From an uncultured Acidimicrobiales bacterium (GTDB lineage: Bacteria; Actinomycetota; Acidimicrobiia; Acidimicrobiales; SHLQ01): a stretch of 55,098 nt of DNA. Location: NCBI GenBank assembly GCA_938038815.1, contig CALHTF010000015.1:1-55098 (forward strand), read 5' to 3'. The position numbers were made by a program, and so were the translations under genes. Below the pieces are notes generated by a model. It did no database searches. It worked only from the letters and a program-made list of their open reading frames with translations, and was not told the origin of the DNA. Within the stretch, counting starts at the first letter, position 1, and every line of letters starts with the position of its first letter. Shown piece after piece: positions 16,098-25,637 of this stretch.

Positions 16098-17084
16098 TTA
16101 GGCGTTGACGTCGACGACTACCCGACCGCGAACCTTGCCGGCCACGATGTCGGACGCAACCTCGATGGCGCCGGCCAACGGCACCTCGGTAGTGATCGAC
16201 TCGAGCTTGGCGGCGTCGAGGTCGGCGGCGAGGCGTTGCCACGCAACGGCCCGCTTGTCTTGGGGCACGGTGACCGAGTTGATTCCGGCAAGGGTTACGC
16301 CCCGCAGGATGAACGGCGCAACCGAACCAGGAAGATCCATACCTTGGGCCAAACCGCAGGCAGCAACACACCCTTCGGGCTGGGTCATCGATAACACGTT
16401 GGCCAGCGTGTGGCTGCCAACCGCGTCGACGCCACCCGCAAAGCGCACCTTGTTCAGCGGCCGAGCCGGCTCGGAGAGTTCGGCGCGATCGATGATCTCG
16501 CTCGCCCCGAGAGCGGTGAGATAGTCCGACTCCTCGACCCGGCCGGTCGACGCCACAACTTCGTAGCCGAGCTTGGCCAAAATGGCGATGGCGGTCGAGC
16601 CGACGCCGCCTGCTGCGCCGGTAACCACGATGGGGCCCGAATCGGGGGTGATCCCGTGGTTTTCCAAGGCCTGGACACACAACATGGCCGTGTAGCCAGC
16701 GGTTCCGATCGCTGCGGCGGTGCGGGTTGTCATCGCATCGTCGAGCGGGGTGAGCCAGTCGCCCGATACCCGAGCCCGCTGGGCGAGACCGCCCCAGTGT
16801 TTTTCGCCAACTTCCCAACCGTTGAGCACAACCCGGTCGCCGGCCGAGAACGCCGAGTTGCTGCTCTCGCTCACCGTTCCGGCGAAGTCGACGCCGGGCA
16901 CCATGGGCCAGTTACGAACGATGGGCGACGTGTTGGTGATCGCCAAGCCGTCTTTGTAGTTGATGGTCGAGTACTCGACATCGACGGTTACGTCGCCCTC
17001 GGGCAGTGCGTCGTCGTCGAGGTCGGTGATGGCGACCTCGACCGAGTCGTCTTCGGTCTTGCTGAGCAGGAGTCCTTTAAACAT
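16098..17084 (-). CDS. acuI: YhdH/AcuI-type acryloyl-CoA reductase (MDR quinone oxidoreductase family)
   Basis: The 328-aa MDR protein has the AcuI/YhdH pattern: [30 protein letters not shown], the Rossmann motif [20 protein letters not shown] with ASTGR for NADPH, and the C-terminal [11 protein letters not shown]. It would reduce acryloyl-CoA or related 2-enoyl-CoA with NADPH, for example in DMSP or 3-hydroxypropionate breakdown. No zinc-binding cysteine cluster is present. It sits between an enoyl-CoA hydratase relative and a CoA transferase, which suits acyl-CoA detoxification. Confidence 0.85.
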   Translation of the reverse strand: MFKGLLLSKTEDDSVEVAITDLDDDALPEGDVTVDVEYSTINYKDGLAITNTSPIVRNWPMVPGVDFAGTVSESSNSAFSAGDRVVLNGWEVGEKHWGGLAQRARVSGDWLTPLDDAMTTRTAAAIGTAGYTAMLCVQALENHGITPDSGPIVVTGAAGGVGSTAIAILAKLGYEVVASTGRVEESDYLTALGASEIIDRAELSEPARPLNKVRFAGGVDAVGSHTLANVLSMTQPEGCVAACGLAQGMDLPGSVAPFILRGVTLAGINSVTVPQDKRAVAWQRLAADLDAAKLESITTEVPLAGAIEVASDIVAGKVRGRVVVDVNA

Positions 17085-17117
17085 GGAGCGTTCTTAGCAT
17101 CTCCACCCCGACGGGCG

Positions 17118-17921
17118 TCACTTCTTGGCGCGCATGTTCTCCAGGTAACGGGCCGCACTCGCTCGGCCTTCGGGGTCTCGCAACCCCTCGACCAGACCGT
17201 CGGCATCGGACCACGCCCGCCCCGTGCCAACCATTTGACTGGTCACCGCATTGGTGTGGGCCTTTGACGCCAGCAGGGCATACTTCGGCTTGCTAGCGAG
17301 GGTTTCGACCAGTTCGGCGACGTCGGCATCGAGCTGCTCGGCTGGCACGACTCGGTTGAGGAACCCGGCCGACTTCGCTTCGGCCGCATCGAATGGCCGG
17401 CACGTCATCACCAACTCTTTGGTGAGCGCCGGACCAATCTCGCGAACGAGCCGAGGGATTCCGCCCCACGCCAACGGGATGCCAAGGTCGACCTCGGGGA
17501 TGGAGAACATGGTTCCCTCCGCCGCAATCCGCAGGTCGCACGCTGCGGCGACGACCAGGCCGCCTCCCACACACCAACCATGAATCTTGGCTACCGCCAC
17601 GGCGTTCATCGCTTCGAGGGCGTCGGCCATCCGGCGACCCGCATCGCCTCCCTCGTGGGCCGACAATTCGCCCTCGGCCGGGCTCTGCCCAAAGGCCGAA
17701 ACATCGGCACCGGCGGAGAACACTCGCCCCGCCCCCGACACCGTCACGACCTTCACCGAGCGGTGCGTGTCGATGTAGCGGGCCGCCAACGCGAGCTCGA
17801 CCAAGGTGTCGGGGCCCAGAGGGTTCAACTTTTTTGGCCGGTTCAGGGTTATCGATGCGGCCTCGTCCGCTATGTCGACCACCAGGGTCGCGAAATCCGG
17901 CTTTTCGGCTGGTCGTGTCAT
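17118..17921 (-). CDS. Enoyl-CoA hydratase/isomerase family protein
   Basis: The 267-aa crotonase-fold protein begins at ATG 17921, preceded by GGGGAAAG. The two oxyanion-hole segments are present (FSAGADVSAF and WCVGGGLVVAAACDLRIA). The acid at the position of rat mitochondrial hydratase Glu164 is kept (IPEVDLG, Glu143), but the Glu144 equivalent in GGGCE is Val123 (GGGLV). One-glutamate members often act as isomerases or on special substrates, so simple hydration is uncertain. It heads the operon with AcuI, the CoA transferase and a membrane protein. Confidence 0.85.
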   Translation of the reverse strand: MTRPAEKPDFATLVVDIADEAASITLNRPKKLNPLGPDTLVELALAARYIDTHRSVKVVTVSGAGRVFSAGADVSAFGQSPAEGELSAHEGGDAGRRMADALEAMNAVAVAKIHGWCVGGGLVVAAACDLRIAAEGTMFSIPEVDLGIPLAWGGIPRLVREIGPALTKELVMTCRPFDAAEAKSAGFLNRVVPAEQLDADVAELVETLASKPKYALLASKAHTNAVTSQMVGTGRAWSDADGLVEGLRDPEGRASAARYLENMRAKK

Positions 17922-17947
17922 AAATCTTTCCCCTGGGTACACCTTTG

Positions 17948-17961
17948 GTGACGCCCGTCAC
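17948..17961. promoter_or_regulatory. Operator-like palindrome GTGACGCCCGTCAC
   Basis: A perfect 6-2-6 inverted repeat lies 27 bp upstream of the enoyl-CoA hydratase start, in the divergent region shared with aapJ. It is a candidate repressor site for the acyl-CoA operon. Confidence 0.45.
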
Positions 17962-18135
17962 TTTATGGCGACGGCGTGTCGTGATTGTTACAACCTTGTC
18001 AGAGCGGTACGCCGACGTGGAAATGCCCAGACCAGCGCGCCTATAGTCCGCAAGCGTCCCAAATTGGGATGTCAAGTCAATTAAATCGAGCTCAGAATCA
18101 GCAAAGGCGTTGATTGTGGGTGAGGAGGGCAAATA

Positions 18136-19347
18136 ATGAGTAGAGCAATGTGGCTCAAACTTTTTGCACTGTTGTTCAGCGTCTCGATGGTCGCAGCAGC
18201 GTGTGGAAGCAGTGACGACGGATCGACCGCCGGTGGCGACGATGCCGGTTCAGAAGACTCCGGTTCGGACGACTCGGGTTCGGACGATTCCGGCTCCGAC
18301 GACTCGGGTTCGGATGATTCCGGCTCCGACGACGGTGGCGACGACGGAGACGACGGAGACGACGGAGACGATGTCGAACTCACCCAGGGCAGCGTCCTTG
18401 ACACGGTTGTCAGCCGCGGAAGCCTCAACTGTGGTGTTTCGGGTTCGGCTGTAGCCTTCTCCGAAACCCAGCCTGATGGTGGCCAGGTCGGCTTCGACGC
18501 CGACTACTGCCGGGTAGTTGCCGCTGCGATCTTCGGCGATGCCGACGCAGTGAACTTCAGCGCCCTCACCGCCGCCGAGCGCTTCACCGCTGTACAGACC
18601 GGTGACGTTGACCTCCTGATGCGTAACACCACCTGGACCCAGAGCCGCGACAGCGAAATCGGCATGGACTTCGGCCCGACCACCTACTACGACGGCCAGC
18701 AGTTCATGGGCCGTGGCGGTGACGGCTTTGATGCCGGATCCGACATTGCCGACCTTGACGGACTGACCGTTTGCACCAACTCGGGTACCACCACCGAGAA
18801 GAACGTGTCGGACGCCGCAACCGCAGCTGGTATCAACATCACCCTTGGTGGACCGTTCGAAGACTTCGATCAGGTCACCCAGGCGTTCCTCGACGGAACC
18901 TGTGACGTCATCACCACCGATGGTTCGGGACTTGTTGGACGTAAGGCTGTTAACGAGCCGAACGACTGGGCAATCTTCCCCGCAACCCCGATCTCGAAAG
19001 AGCCGCTTGGCCCGACCTACGGTCAGAACGACTCGGCCTTCGCCGACGTTGTGAACTGGGCCGTCTACGCCACGATCATCGCTGACGAAAAGGGCATCAC
19101 CAGTGCCAACGTCGACGACTGGCTCGACAGCGAAGATGCCGAAGCAGTTCGTCTGCTCGGTGGCGAAGGTGAACTCCAGAGCGGCATGGGCCTCCCGGCC
19201 GATGCCTTCTACCAGGTCATCAAGCTGGTCGGTAACTACGACGAGATCTATGCCCGCAACCTTGGCCCCGTAGGCCTTGAGCGTGCTGGTTCGGCCAACG
19301 CTGGTTGGCAAGACGGTGGTCTCATCTACGCACCGCCTGCTCGCTAG
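18136..19347 (+). CDS. aapJ: General amino-acid ABC transporter substrate-binding lipoprotein AapJ
   Basis: The 403-aa protein has a signal peptide with a lipobox (VAAAC, Cys23), a linker of about 50 residues built from Asp/Ser/Gly, and a type 3 solute-binding domain matching AapJ (GSLNCGVSG, VGFDADYCRVVAAAIFGD, TWTQSRDSEIGMDFGPTTYY, TTTEKNVSDAA). It binds polar or general L-amino acids outside the membrane. AGGAGG at 18123-18128 gives a strong ribosome site. A stable hairpin follows the gene before aapQ, so the binding protein is probably made in excess over the permease. Confidence 0.93.
   Translation: MSRAMWLKLFALLFSVSMVAAACGSSDDGSTAGGDDAGSEDSGSDDSGSDDSGSDDSGSDDSGSDDGGDDGDDGDDGDDVELTQGSVLDTVVSRGSLNCGVSGSAVAFSETQPDGGQVGFDADYCRVVAAAIFGDADAVNFSALTAAERFTAVQTGDVDLLMRNTTWTQSRDSEIGMDFGPTTYYDGQQFMGRGGDGFDAGSDIADLDGLTVCTNSGTTTEKNVSDAATAAGINITLGGPFEDFDQVTQAFLDGTCDVITTDGSGLVGRKAVNEPNDWAIFPATPISKEPLGPTYGQNDSAFADVVNWAVYATIIADEKGITSANVDDWLDSEDAEAVRLLGGEGELQSGMGLPADAFYQVIKLVGNYDEIYARNLGPVGLERAGSANAGWQDGGLIYAPPAR
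18250..18372 (+). repeat. Tandem-repeat DNA encoding the acidic AapJ linker
   Basis: About five 15-nt units encode GSDDS-type pentapeptides, followed by 9-nt units (GGAGACGAC) encoding GDD. The pattern is prone to slippage and the linker length may vary between strains. Confidence 0.8.
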
Positions 19348-19386
19348 TCGCTAGCAAGCAATAACGTTAAGTAAGTAATTGGCAAG

Positions 19387-19417
19387 CCCCGGGGTCGTTC
19401 AAGCAACGGCCCCGGGG
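19387..19417 (+). terminator. Strong hairpin between aapJ and aapQ (attenuator or mRNA stabiliser)
   Basis: A 13-bp stem (CCCCGGGG plus TCGTT/AACGG with one G-U pair) closes a CAAGC loop. No long T-run follows. Its position inside the operon suggests partial termination or 3' protection of the aapJ message. Confidence 0.75.
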
Positions 19418-19510
19418 TATCTGCCCAAAAGGGCCAGGGGGAAGCGCCGCGTTGAGGAACAACGACGTTCACGCGAGCATCAAAGCACTACATAGAGGGC
19501 GACAGATCCG

Positions 19511-21037
19511 GTGACCGACGCAACACTTGCCGGCTCCCAACCAGGCCGCCCGCCGTTCTACCGCGACGCCACGGTGGTGAAGTGGTTCGCGCAGTTGGTC
19601 ACCTTGTTGGTGGTCCTTGGAGTCATGTTCTTCTTGGCTCGCGAGGCTGGCGACAACCTGTCGGCGAAGAACATCGCCACCGACTTTGATTTCTTGAACA
19701 TCAACCCGGGCTTCGGTATATCCGAAGGCATCGACACCGACCCCGACACCGGTGGTCGGGCGCTGTGGGTTGGCATGGTCAACACCCTGCGCATGGCCGC
19801 CGCCGGCATCGTGGTCGCCACGATCCTCGGCATCATCATCGGTATCGCTCGACTCTCGAACAACTGGATGGTCAATCGAGCCGCTGGCATCTACATCGAG
19901 GCACTGCGAAACATTCCGGTACTCGTACAAATCCTTCTCTACGCAGCCATCCTGGGCAGCGCAGGTCGTCTCCTCCAGGACACCGGCCCAATCGAGGGCT
20001 GGGTCATACGGTCGGCCAAGGGTCTCGCGTTACCTCGCGTCTTTATCGCCGACGGTTTCTACCAATGGGCGATTTGGCTCCTTATCGGCGCCGCAATCGG
20101 CTGGTTCCTGCGTCGCCAACAGGTCGCCAAGCGTGACGCCACCGGCCAGATCACCTACCCGAACATTGCGTTGCTCGGTTCGGTATTGGTGTTCGGCATC
20201 ATCGGTTGGTTCGCCCACCCGGTGTTCGGGTTCTTCACGTCGATCTTTGAGGCGCTAGGCGACGCCTACGGAAAGATCCCTCAGGGCGCGTTGCAGATAC
20301 TGCTTGCTGTGGCCTCGCTCGCCATCGCTGCGTGGTGGATCAAGCGGTTCCTCGATCAGCGACGGACCCCAGCCGGGTTGGCCAAGCTGACCGACGACGA
20401 CTACTTCCGCATGATCTTCGCCGGACTCGGTGGCCTCCTCGGCGCCCTGTTGTTCCTGGTGCTCTGGCCCGGCCTGTCGAGTTGGATTCTCAACTCGGGC
20501 CAAGACCTTCTCTATCTCCTTTCAGACAAGTTCGGCAACGGCCGCACCGGGCAACCAATCGACGCCATGAAGCCGACCCTCGTCGGTGAAGGCACGCTCT
20601 GGAACTACGGACCGCAGGGTCTGACCCTCAGCGTTGGATTCGCTGCGGTCTTCTTGGGCGTGACCCTCTACACCGCAGCCTTTATCGCCGAGATTGTTCG
20701 AGGCGGTATCAACGCCGTGCCGAAGGGCCAGGGCGAAGCAGCGGCGGCCATCGGCCTCAGCCGTATGCAGTCGCTCCGCCAAGTGGTGCTGCCCCAAGCA
20801 TTCCGGGTCAGCCTTCCGCCGATCGGCAACCAGTACCTCAACCTCACCAAGAACACCTCGCTCGGCATCGCCGTGGGCTACGCCGATGTGGTCAATACCG
20901 GTTCGACGGTGCTCAACCAGACGGGCCGACCTCTATCGGTCATCGCTATCTGGATGTTGTTCTACCTCGCTTGTTCGCTCACCATCTCGGTGGTCGTGAA
21001 CTGGTTCAACGTACGCATGAAGATCGTGGAGCGCTGA
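19511..21037 (+). CDS. aapQ: General amino-acid ABC transporter permease AapQ
   Basis: The 508-aa membrane protein starts at GTG 19511. It shows AapQ/BztB features: FDFLNINPGFGISEG near the N terminus, EALRNIPVLVQILL, a long central stretch with extra helices, and the C-terminal permease domain with AFIAEIVRGGINAVPKGQGE and the EAA loop (EAAAAIGLSRMQSLRQVVLP). It pairs with AapM. The stop is 1 nt before aapM. Confidence 0.92.
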   Translation: MTDATLAGSQPGRPPFYRDATVVKWFAQLVTLLVVLGVMFFLAREAGDNLSAKNIATDFDFLNINPGFGISEGIDTDPDTGGRALWVGMVNTLRMAAAGIVVATILGIIIGIARLSNNWMVNRAAGIYIEALRNIPVLVQILLYAAILGSAGRLLQDTGPIEGWVIRSAKGLALPRVFIADGFYQWAIWLLIGAAIGWFLRRQQVAKRDATGQITYPNIALLGSVLVFGIIGWFAHPVFGFFTSIFEALGDAYGKIPQGALQILLAVASLAIAAWWIKRFLDQRRTPAGLAKLTDDDYFRMIFAGLGGLLGALLFLVLWPGLSSWILNSGQDLLYLLSDKFGNGRTGQPIDAMKPTLVGEGTLWNYGPQGLTLSVGFAAVFLGVTLYTAAFIAEIVRGGINAVPKGQGEAAAAIGLSRMQSLRQVVLPQAFRVSLPPIGNQYLNLTKNTSLGIAVGYADVVNTGSTVLNQTGRPLSVIAIWMLFYLACSLTISVVVNWFNVRMKIVER

Positions 21038-21038
21038 T

Positions 21039-22973
21039 ATGACTAACGCATTTGAGACGATCCCGATGCGAGTCGTCGCCGAAGAAGACCTCGGCAAACC
21101 CGACCTGCCGCCCGAAGAGCCAAGCTTGCCGCCCGGCGAGTGGTTGAAGAAGAACCTCTTTTCGTCGGTGGGCAACACCATCTTGACGATCCTGGTTGGC
21201 GCCCTGTTGTTCTGGGCGTTCCGCGGACTGCTCGACTTCGCGTTCAATAACGCGGAGCGGGACTGGACCTCGGTTGCGGCCAACATGCGGCTGTTCTTGA
21301 CCTTTGCGTACCCGGTCGATCAGTACGTGCGGGTGTGGGTATCGCTCGCCATCTTGTTGTCGCTCGGCGGCTTCTCGTTTGCGCTGACCCGCAACATCGG
21401 CGGCATCACGCTGAGGCGTATAGCCACCTGGTTTTTCACCACCGGTGCGTTGGTGCTTGCCGCAACGCTGCTGGTCAAAGGCCCTCTCGAACGCGACGCC
21501 GACGGGGTGCTCATCTTCAACGAAGAAAACGAAGCGATCCGCAACGCCGTCGTGTGGGCCGATCGGAGCATCTGGTTCATTGTCGCCGCCGCACTGTTCG
21601 CCATCGCCGCCGCGATTTGGTTCGGGTTCGGCGACCGGCGCCGATTCATCTTCATCCCAACCCACTACGTGCTGTACGCCATGTTCGGCGCTGCTGTGCT
21701 GAGCTTGTTCGTGGTGAAGTACGGCCACTACGGCCTGCGCGAGGCCGACGGTGCACTCGTGCCGGTCATGGAGCCCGACAGTTTGGTGGCTCGGTCGACC
21801 CGGATTCCCTGGCTCGTGATGTGGGTGGTAACCGGTGTGGCGTACTTCGTCGGCACCCTGCTGCGAAGCCGCGGTTGGTTCAAGGGACTCACCGGCCTGT
21901 CGTGGCTGCTCGCTCCCCCGTTCATCATGTGGGTCATCTTGCGCGACCCATCGTTCGACTGGGCGCACGTGTGGTCGACCGACATCCCGATGTTCGCCGC
22001 CTTTGCCATCGGCGGCGGAGCAATCCTGTTCTGGTTATCGAAACCCGACCTCGGCGAGATTGGACGAATCATCGCCTTCGGCTTGGGGATCGTGGCCTTT
22101 CTCAGCTTCCTCAGTGGAGCCCTGGGCTGGATGTCGATGCTGCAAAAGGCTCGCATCAGCTTTGTGTTGCTCGCCATGTTTGCTTTGGTCGCTCACAACT
22201 TCGCCGGCGACCGATCGGCTCGCTTGCGTTTTGTTGGGGCATGGATCGCAACGATCGCCATCGTCCACTACTTCGTCACCGCTATCAATACGCCTTCGAC
22301 CCTGCAAGGAATTCAGTCCGACACGTTCCTCGGCGGCTTCTTGTTCACCTTGTTTGCGGCGTTTGTCGGCTTGGTGGTTTCGTTCCCGCTCGGCGCCATT
22401 CTGGCACTGGCTCGCACCTCGAAGTTCCCGATCTTTCGGATCCTCGCCACCACCTTCATCGAGGTCGTACGCGGCATTCCGTTCATCACGGTGCTGTTCT
22501 TCTTCTCGATCATGTTGCCGCTGTTCTTGCCCGAAGGCATGGAGGTCGGCGAGATCGCTGGCGTTCTCATCGGCCTCGTCTTGTTCTCGGCCGCATATAT
22601 GGCCGAGAACATCCGTGGCGGTTTGCAGTCGATCCGTCGAGGCCAGTTTGAGGCCGCCGATGCGATAGGCCTCACCCCGACCCAGCGAACCGGCCTGATC
22701 GTTATGCCCCAGGCGCTGCGGGTGTCGATACCGCCGCTGGTCGGCCAAGCGATCTCAACCTACAAAGAGACGTCGTTGTTTGCCATTATCGGCATCTTCG
22801 ACTTCCTGCGGATCGCCAACAACGTAATCCCCAACCAGAGCACCCCGATCAACTTCGTTGGTCACAAACGTGAGGGCTTGCTCTTTGTCTCGTTGATCTA
22901 TTTCATCGGGTCGTACGCCATGTCGAAGTATTCACAGAAACTTGAGAAGGATTTGGGAGTCGGAACACGATGA
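21039..22973 (+). CDS. aapM: General amino-acid ABC transporter permease AapM
   Basis: The 644-aa protein is longer than typical AapM (about 380-450 aa). The C-terminal 220 residues carry the conserved permease domain ([55 protein letters not shown]). The N-terminal half holds several extra hydrophobic helices and the AapM-type ENLFSS-like segment ([20 protein letters not shown]). The extra helices are an unusual insertion. Its stop overlaps the aapP start (ATGA). Confidence 0.9.
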   Translation: MTNAFETIPMRVVAEEDLGKPDLPPEEPSLPPGEWLKKNLFSSVGNTILTILVGALLFWAFRGLLDFAFNNAERDWTSVAANMRLFLTFAYPVDQYVRVWVSLAILLSLGGFSFALTRNIGGITLRRIATWFFTTGALVLAATLLVKGPLERDADGVLIFNEENEAIRNAVVWADRSIWFIVAAALFAIAAAIWFGFGDRRRFIFIPTHYVLYAMFGAAVLSLFVVKYGHYGLREADGALVPVMEPDSLVARSTRIPWLVMWVVTGVAYFVGTLLRSRGWFKGLTGLSWLLAPPFIMWVILRDPSFDWAHVWSTDIPMFAAFAIGGGAILFWLSKPDLGEIGRIIAFGLGIVAFLSFLSGALGWMSMLQKARISFVLLAMFALVAHNFAGDRSARLRFVGAWIATIAIVHYFVTAINTPSTLQGIQSDTFLGGFLFTLFAAFVGLVVSFPLGAILALARTSKFPIFRILATTFIEVVRGIPFITVLFFFSIMLPLFLPEGMEVGEIAGVLIGLVLFSAAYMAENIRGGLQSIRRGQFEAADAIGLTPTQRTGLIVMPQALRVSIPPLVGQAISTYKETSLFAIIGIFDFLRIANNVIPNQSTPINFVGHKREGLLFVSLIYFIGSYAMSKYSQKLEKDLGVGTR

Positions 22974-23749
22974 GCATTTCAGACGCAACAACCGCAGTTA
23001 ATGAAGAACTCGCGTCGCGCGACGACATGATCGAGTGCGTCGGCGTCGACAAGTGGTACGGCGACTTCCAAGCGCTGAAGGGCGTCACGGCCACGATCAA
23101 AGAGCGCGAAGTGGTCGTGGTGCTCGGTCCATCGGGGTCGGGTAAGTCGACCTGGATCCGGTGCATCAACCGCCTCGAGCAACACCAGGGTGGCCAAATC
23201 ATCGTCGACGGTGTCGAGCTCACCAACGATGTGCGCAACATCGAAAAGATCCGCTCCGAAGTCGGCATGGTGTTCCAGCAGTTCAACCTGTTCCCGCACC
23301 TGACCGTCATCGACAACGTCACCCTTGCCCCGAAATGGGTCCGCAAGATGCCCAAGGACGAAGCAGAAGACAAGGCGATGGAACTGCTCACTCAGATGGG
23401 CATCCCGGAGCAGGCCCAGAAGTTCCCGGGTCAGCTCTCGGGTGGTCAGCAGCAGCGGGTGGCTATCGCCAGAGCGCTGGCGATGGAACCGCGAGTAATG
23501 CTCTTCGACGAGCCCACCTCGGCGCTCGACCCCGAAATGATCAAGGAGGTCCTCGACGTCATGAAGGACCTCGCCAACAGCGGTATGACCATGATCGTGG
23601 TGACCCACGAAATGGGCTTCGCCCGCGAGGTCGCCGACCGGATCATCTTCATGGAGTCGGGCGAGATCGTCGAAGTTGGCACCCCCGAACACTTCTTCAC
23701 CAACCCGACCGAGGACCGCACCAAGTTGTTCCTCAGTCAGATCCTCTGA
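22970..23749 (+). CDS. aapP: General amino-acid ABC transporter ATP-binding protein AapP
   Basis: The 259-aa ATPase has Walker [10 protein letters not shown] (residues 53-61), Q-loop [12 protein letters not shown], signature [17 protein letters not shown], Walker [15 protein letters not shown] and H-loop VVTHEMGFA. It is the typical polar amino-acid uptake ATPase (GlnQ/AapP type) and completes the aapJQMP set. Its stop codon overlaps the probable CTG start of the phosphatase-like gene. Confidence 0.95.
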   Translation: MSISDATTAVNEELASRDDMIECVGVDKWYGDFQALKGVTATIKEREVVVVLGPSGSGKSTWIRCINRLEQHQGGQIIVDGVELTNDVRNIEKIRSEVGMVFQQFNLFPHLTVIDNVTLAPKWVRKMPKDEAEDKAMELLTQMGIPEQAQKFPGQLSGGQQQRVAIARALAMEPRVMLFDEPTSALDPEMIKEVLDVMKDLANSGMTMIVVTHEMGFAREVADRIIFMESGEIVEVGTPEHFFTNPTEDRTKLFLSQIL

Positions 23750-24225
23750 CCCTGCCTCGCAATAACCGCATCGACGAGATCCCGTTCGAGGGTCCCGGTC
23801 GAGTCTGGATCAGCGGCAAACATGCCGTTGCGCCCGACCCCGAGGCGGCGATCGCCCAGACCGGCGCGGCCAAGATCTTCTGTTTGGTCGAACCGGTCGA
23901 GCTCGGCCAGTACCCGGCGTACGCCGAATGGCTCGACGACCCCGCTACCCCCAGCATGTGGTCGCCGGTTGGCGACTACGGCGTACCCGACGCCGACCAG
24001 GCGGCCCAGATTGTGGCGGCGATGGTCGAGGTATTGGAAGCGGGCGATGGGTTCATCGTGCACTGTGCCGCTGGACTGGGCCGCGCACCGACGATGGCGA
24101 TCTGTGCGATGGTGGCCATGGGCATCGCCCCGGACAAGGCGAGAGCACTGGTAGCCGAGCATCGACCCGGCGCCGGCCACGAAGCCCCCGCCCAACGCCG
24201 CCTCGCCGAATCCTTCGCCAAATAG
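23746..24225 (+). CDS. Small protein-tyrosine/dual-specificity phosphatase-like protein, probable CTG start
   Basis: The 159-aa product contains the P-loop [11 protein letters not shown] (Cys107, Arg113) of the Cx5R phosphatases, preceded by an Asp-rich loop ([12 protein letters not shown]) that could supply the general acid. No ATG, GTG or TTG lies at the expected N terminus. CTG 23746 overlaps the aapP stop as CTGA, matching the 4-nt overlaps seen elsewhere in this operon; a second CTG is at 23752. Starting at the next ATG (24022) would lose half the domain. A regulatory role for the amino-acid transporter is only a guess. Confidence 0.7.
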   Translation: MTLPRNNRIDEIPFEGPGRVWISGKHAVAPDPEAAIAQTGAAKIFCLVEPVELGQYPAYAEWLDDPATPSMWSPVGDYGVPDADQAAQIVAAMVEVLEAGDGFIVHCAAGLGRAPTMAICAMVAMGIAPDKARALVAEHRPGAGHEAPAQRRLAESFAK

Positions 24226-24230
24226 CCGGA

Positions 24231-25604
24231 CTAGCTCGTGCGGAGTTTGCCGCGGACGGCGCCGTAGTCGACGTCGTGACGGTAGCGGGCGAAGTTGGGG
24301 TCGCTGTCGAGCCGGCGTAAGTCGTTCCAGCCTCGTTCGATCGCTTCGTCGAGTCGGGTGAGCGCCCGCTCGGTGTTTCCGAGTCCGGCCCAGCTCGACG
24401 CCACGTTGTAGTACGCCTGCGGTTCGGATTCCGGTCGCATGGCGATCAGCAACTCCCCCACCTGAGTCGCTTCGTCGTACTTTGCTCGGGTGTGCAACGT
24501 GTGCTGCACCGACGAAAGGAATGAGGGCTCCCGGTAACCGGGCGGGCCGCTGCCGAGCGACTCGACAAGGAGCTTCTCGTACCCGGCACGGATATGGCCA
24601 AGGGCCAAGATATGGGCGGCCGCGGGCGTCGGTTCGTTGATCACCGCATCGGAAATTTGCTGAAGGCCGGTGGGGTCGCCCTCGTACATGGCGACCAGCC
24701 CGTAGATCGACGGGTGCACGTCGCCGGGCATCGCGTCGAGCTGTTGGCGGGCCCGAACCACATCGCCATCGGTCGCCGCCCGCTGCACGACGAGCATCTT
24801 GGCGTAACGCTGAACCGTCGGGTCGATCGAGGTTTCACCTAGCCGTTCGAGCTCGGTGACGGCCCCCGGATGGCCAGCGTTGAGGCCATCGAGCGCCTTC
24901 TCGAGCTCGTCTCGCTCGGCATCTTTTTGCTGGTTCTTCTTCGACACCGACGCGAGGACGGCCATGCTTTGAAACGCGAAGTACAGGACGAATAAGGCGA
25001 AGAAGTCTTCGCCTCGTTGGTACAAGAAATACGCCAGCGACAACCCAACGACGATCGAGACGATGGCGGCCCGCCGGCGGCGTTGCAGGGCCTCGCCCGG
25101 CAGCAGGTTCTCCATCACATGTCCGCCGTCGAGCGGAAGCATCGGGATCAGATTAAGCAGACCCCAGAGGATATTGATCAGAATCAGAAACCGCCAGGTG
25201 TGGTACGAAACGCTACCCACCACCGGGTCTTCGACCACCTGACGGGCGATCAACACCAAAAACCCGAGAACAAACCCGGCTGCCGGACCAGCCACGCTAA
25301 CCCCGATCGACTGACGCCTTGTCGGTTCGACCGGTGGCACAAACGAGGTCAGTCCGCCCAGCGCATGGAGCCGGATCACCGGCTCGGCACCTAAGGCCCG
25401 AGCCGCAAAGGCGTGGCCTAACTCGTGCACCAGCACCGATACGCCCAGCACCATCATGATGTTGAACCCCAACAACAACCCGCCGCGCCAGAACACCATG
25501 ACGAAGGGGATTATCAAGAAGAAGCTGAGGTCGATCTTGACCGGAAAGCCAAAGACCCCGAACCGCAGTCCGCGGCTACTCCCGAGCGCTAAGGGTGAAG
25601 ACAC
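24231..25604 (-). CDS. M50 family (site-2-protease-like) membrane metalloprotease with C-terminal TPR-like region
   Basis: The 457-aa protein has the zinc motif HELGH (residues 60-64) in a membrane helix and the second motif PLDGGH (157-162), the hallmarks of M50/S2P intramembrane proteases. About five hydrophobic segments occupy residues 25-210. The C-terminal half (about 230-457) is helical with TPR-like pairs (YYNVASSWAGLGNTERALTR). It may cleave membrane-bound regulators; the membrane-tethered sigma-like protein at 9401 is one speculative type of substrate. It converges with the phosphatase-like gene at 5 bp. Confidence 0.88.
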   Translation of the reverse strand: MSSPLALGSSRGLRFGVFGFPVKIDLSFFLIIPFVMVFWRGGLLLGFNIMMVLGVSVLVHELGHAFAARALGAEPVIRLHALGGLTSFVPPVEPTRRQSIGVSVAGPAAGFVLGFLVLIARQVVEDPVVGSVSYHTWRFLILINILWGLLNLIPMLPLDGGHVMENLLPGEALQRRRRAAIVSIVVGLSLAYFLYQRGEDFFALFVLYFAFQSMAVLASVSKKNQQKDAERDELEKALDGLNAGHPGAVTELERLGETSIDPTVQRYAKMLVVQRAATDGDVVRARQQLDAMPGDVHPSIYGLVAMYEGDPTGLQQISDAVINEPTPAAAHILALGHIRAGYEKLLVESLGSGPPGYREPSFLSSVQHTLHTRAKYDEATQVGELLIAMRPESEPQAYYNVASSWAGLGNTERALTRLDEAIERGWNDLRRLDSDPNFARYRHDVDYGAVRGKLRTS

Positions 25605-25637
25605 GCCACCGATGGTAGCGAGCTACGGCTGGTTACC

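Noticed and set aside
14872..16818. Extension of the CoA transferase to a 648-aa protein
   Set aside because: The upstream part is the AcuI-type gene read in another frame; the family N terminus begins at 16095.
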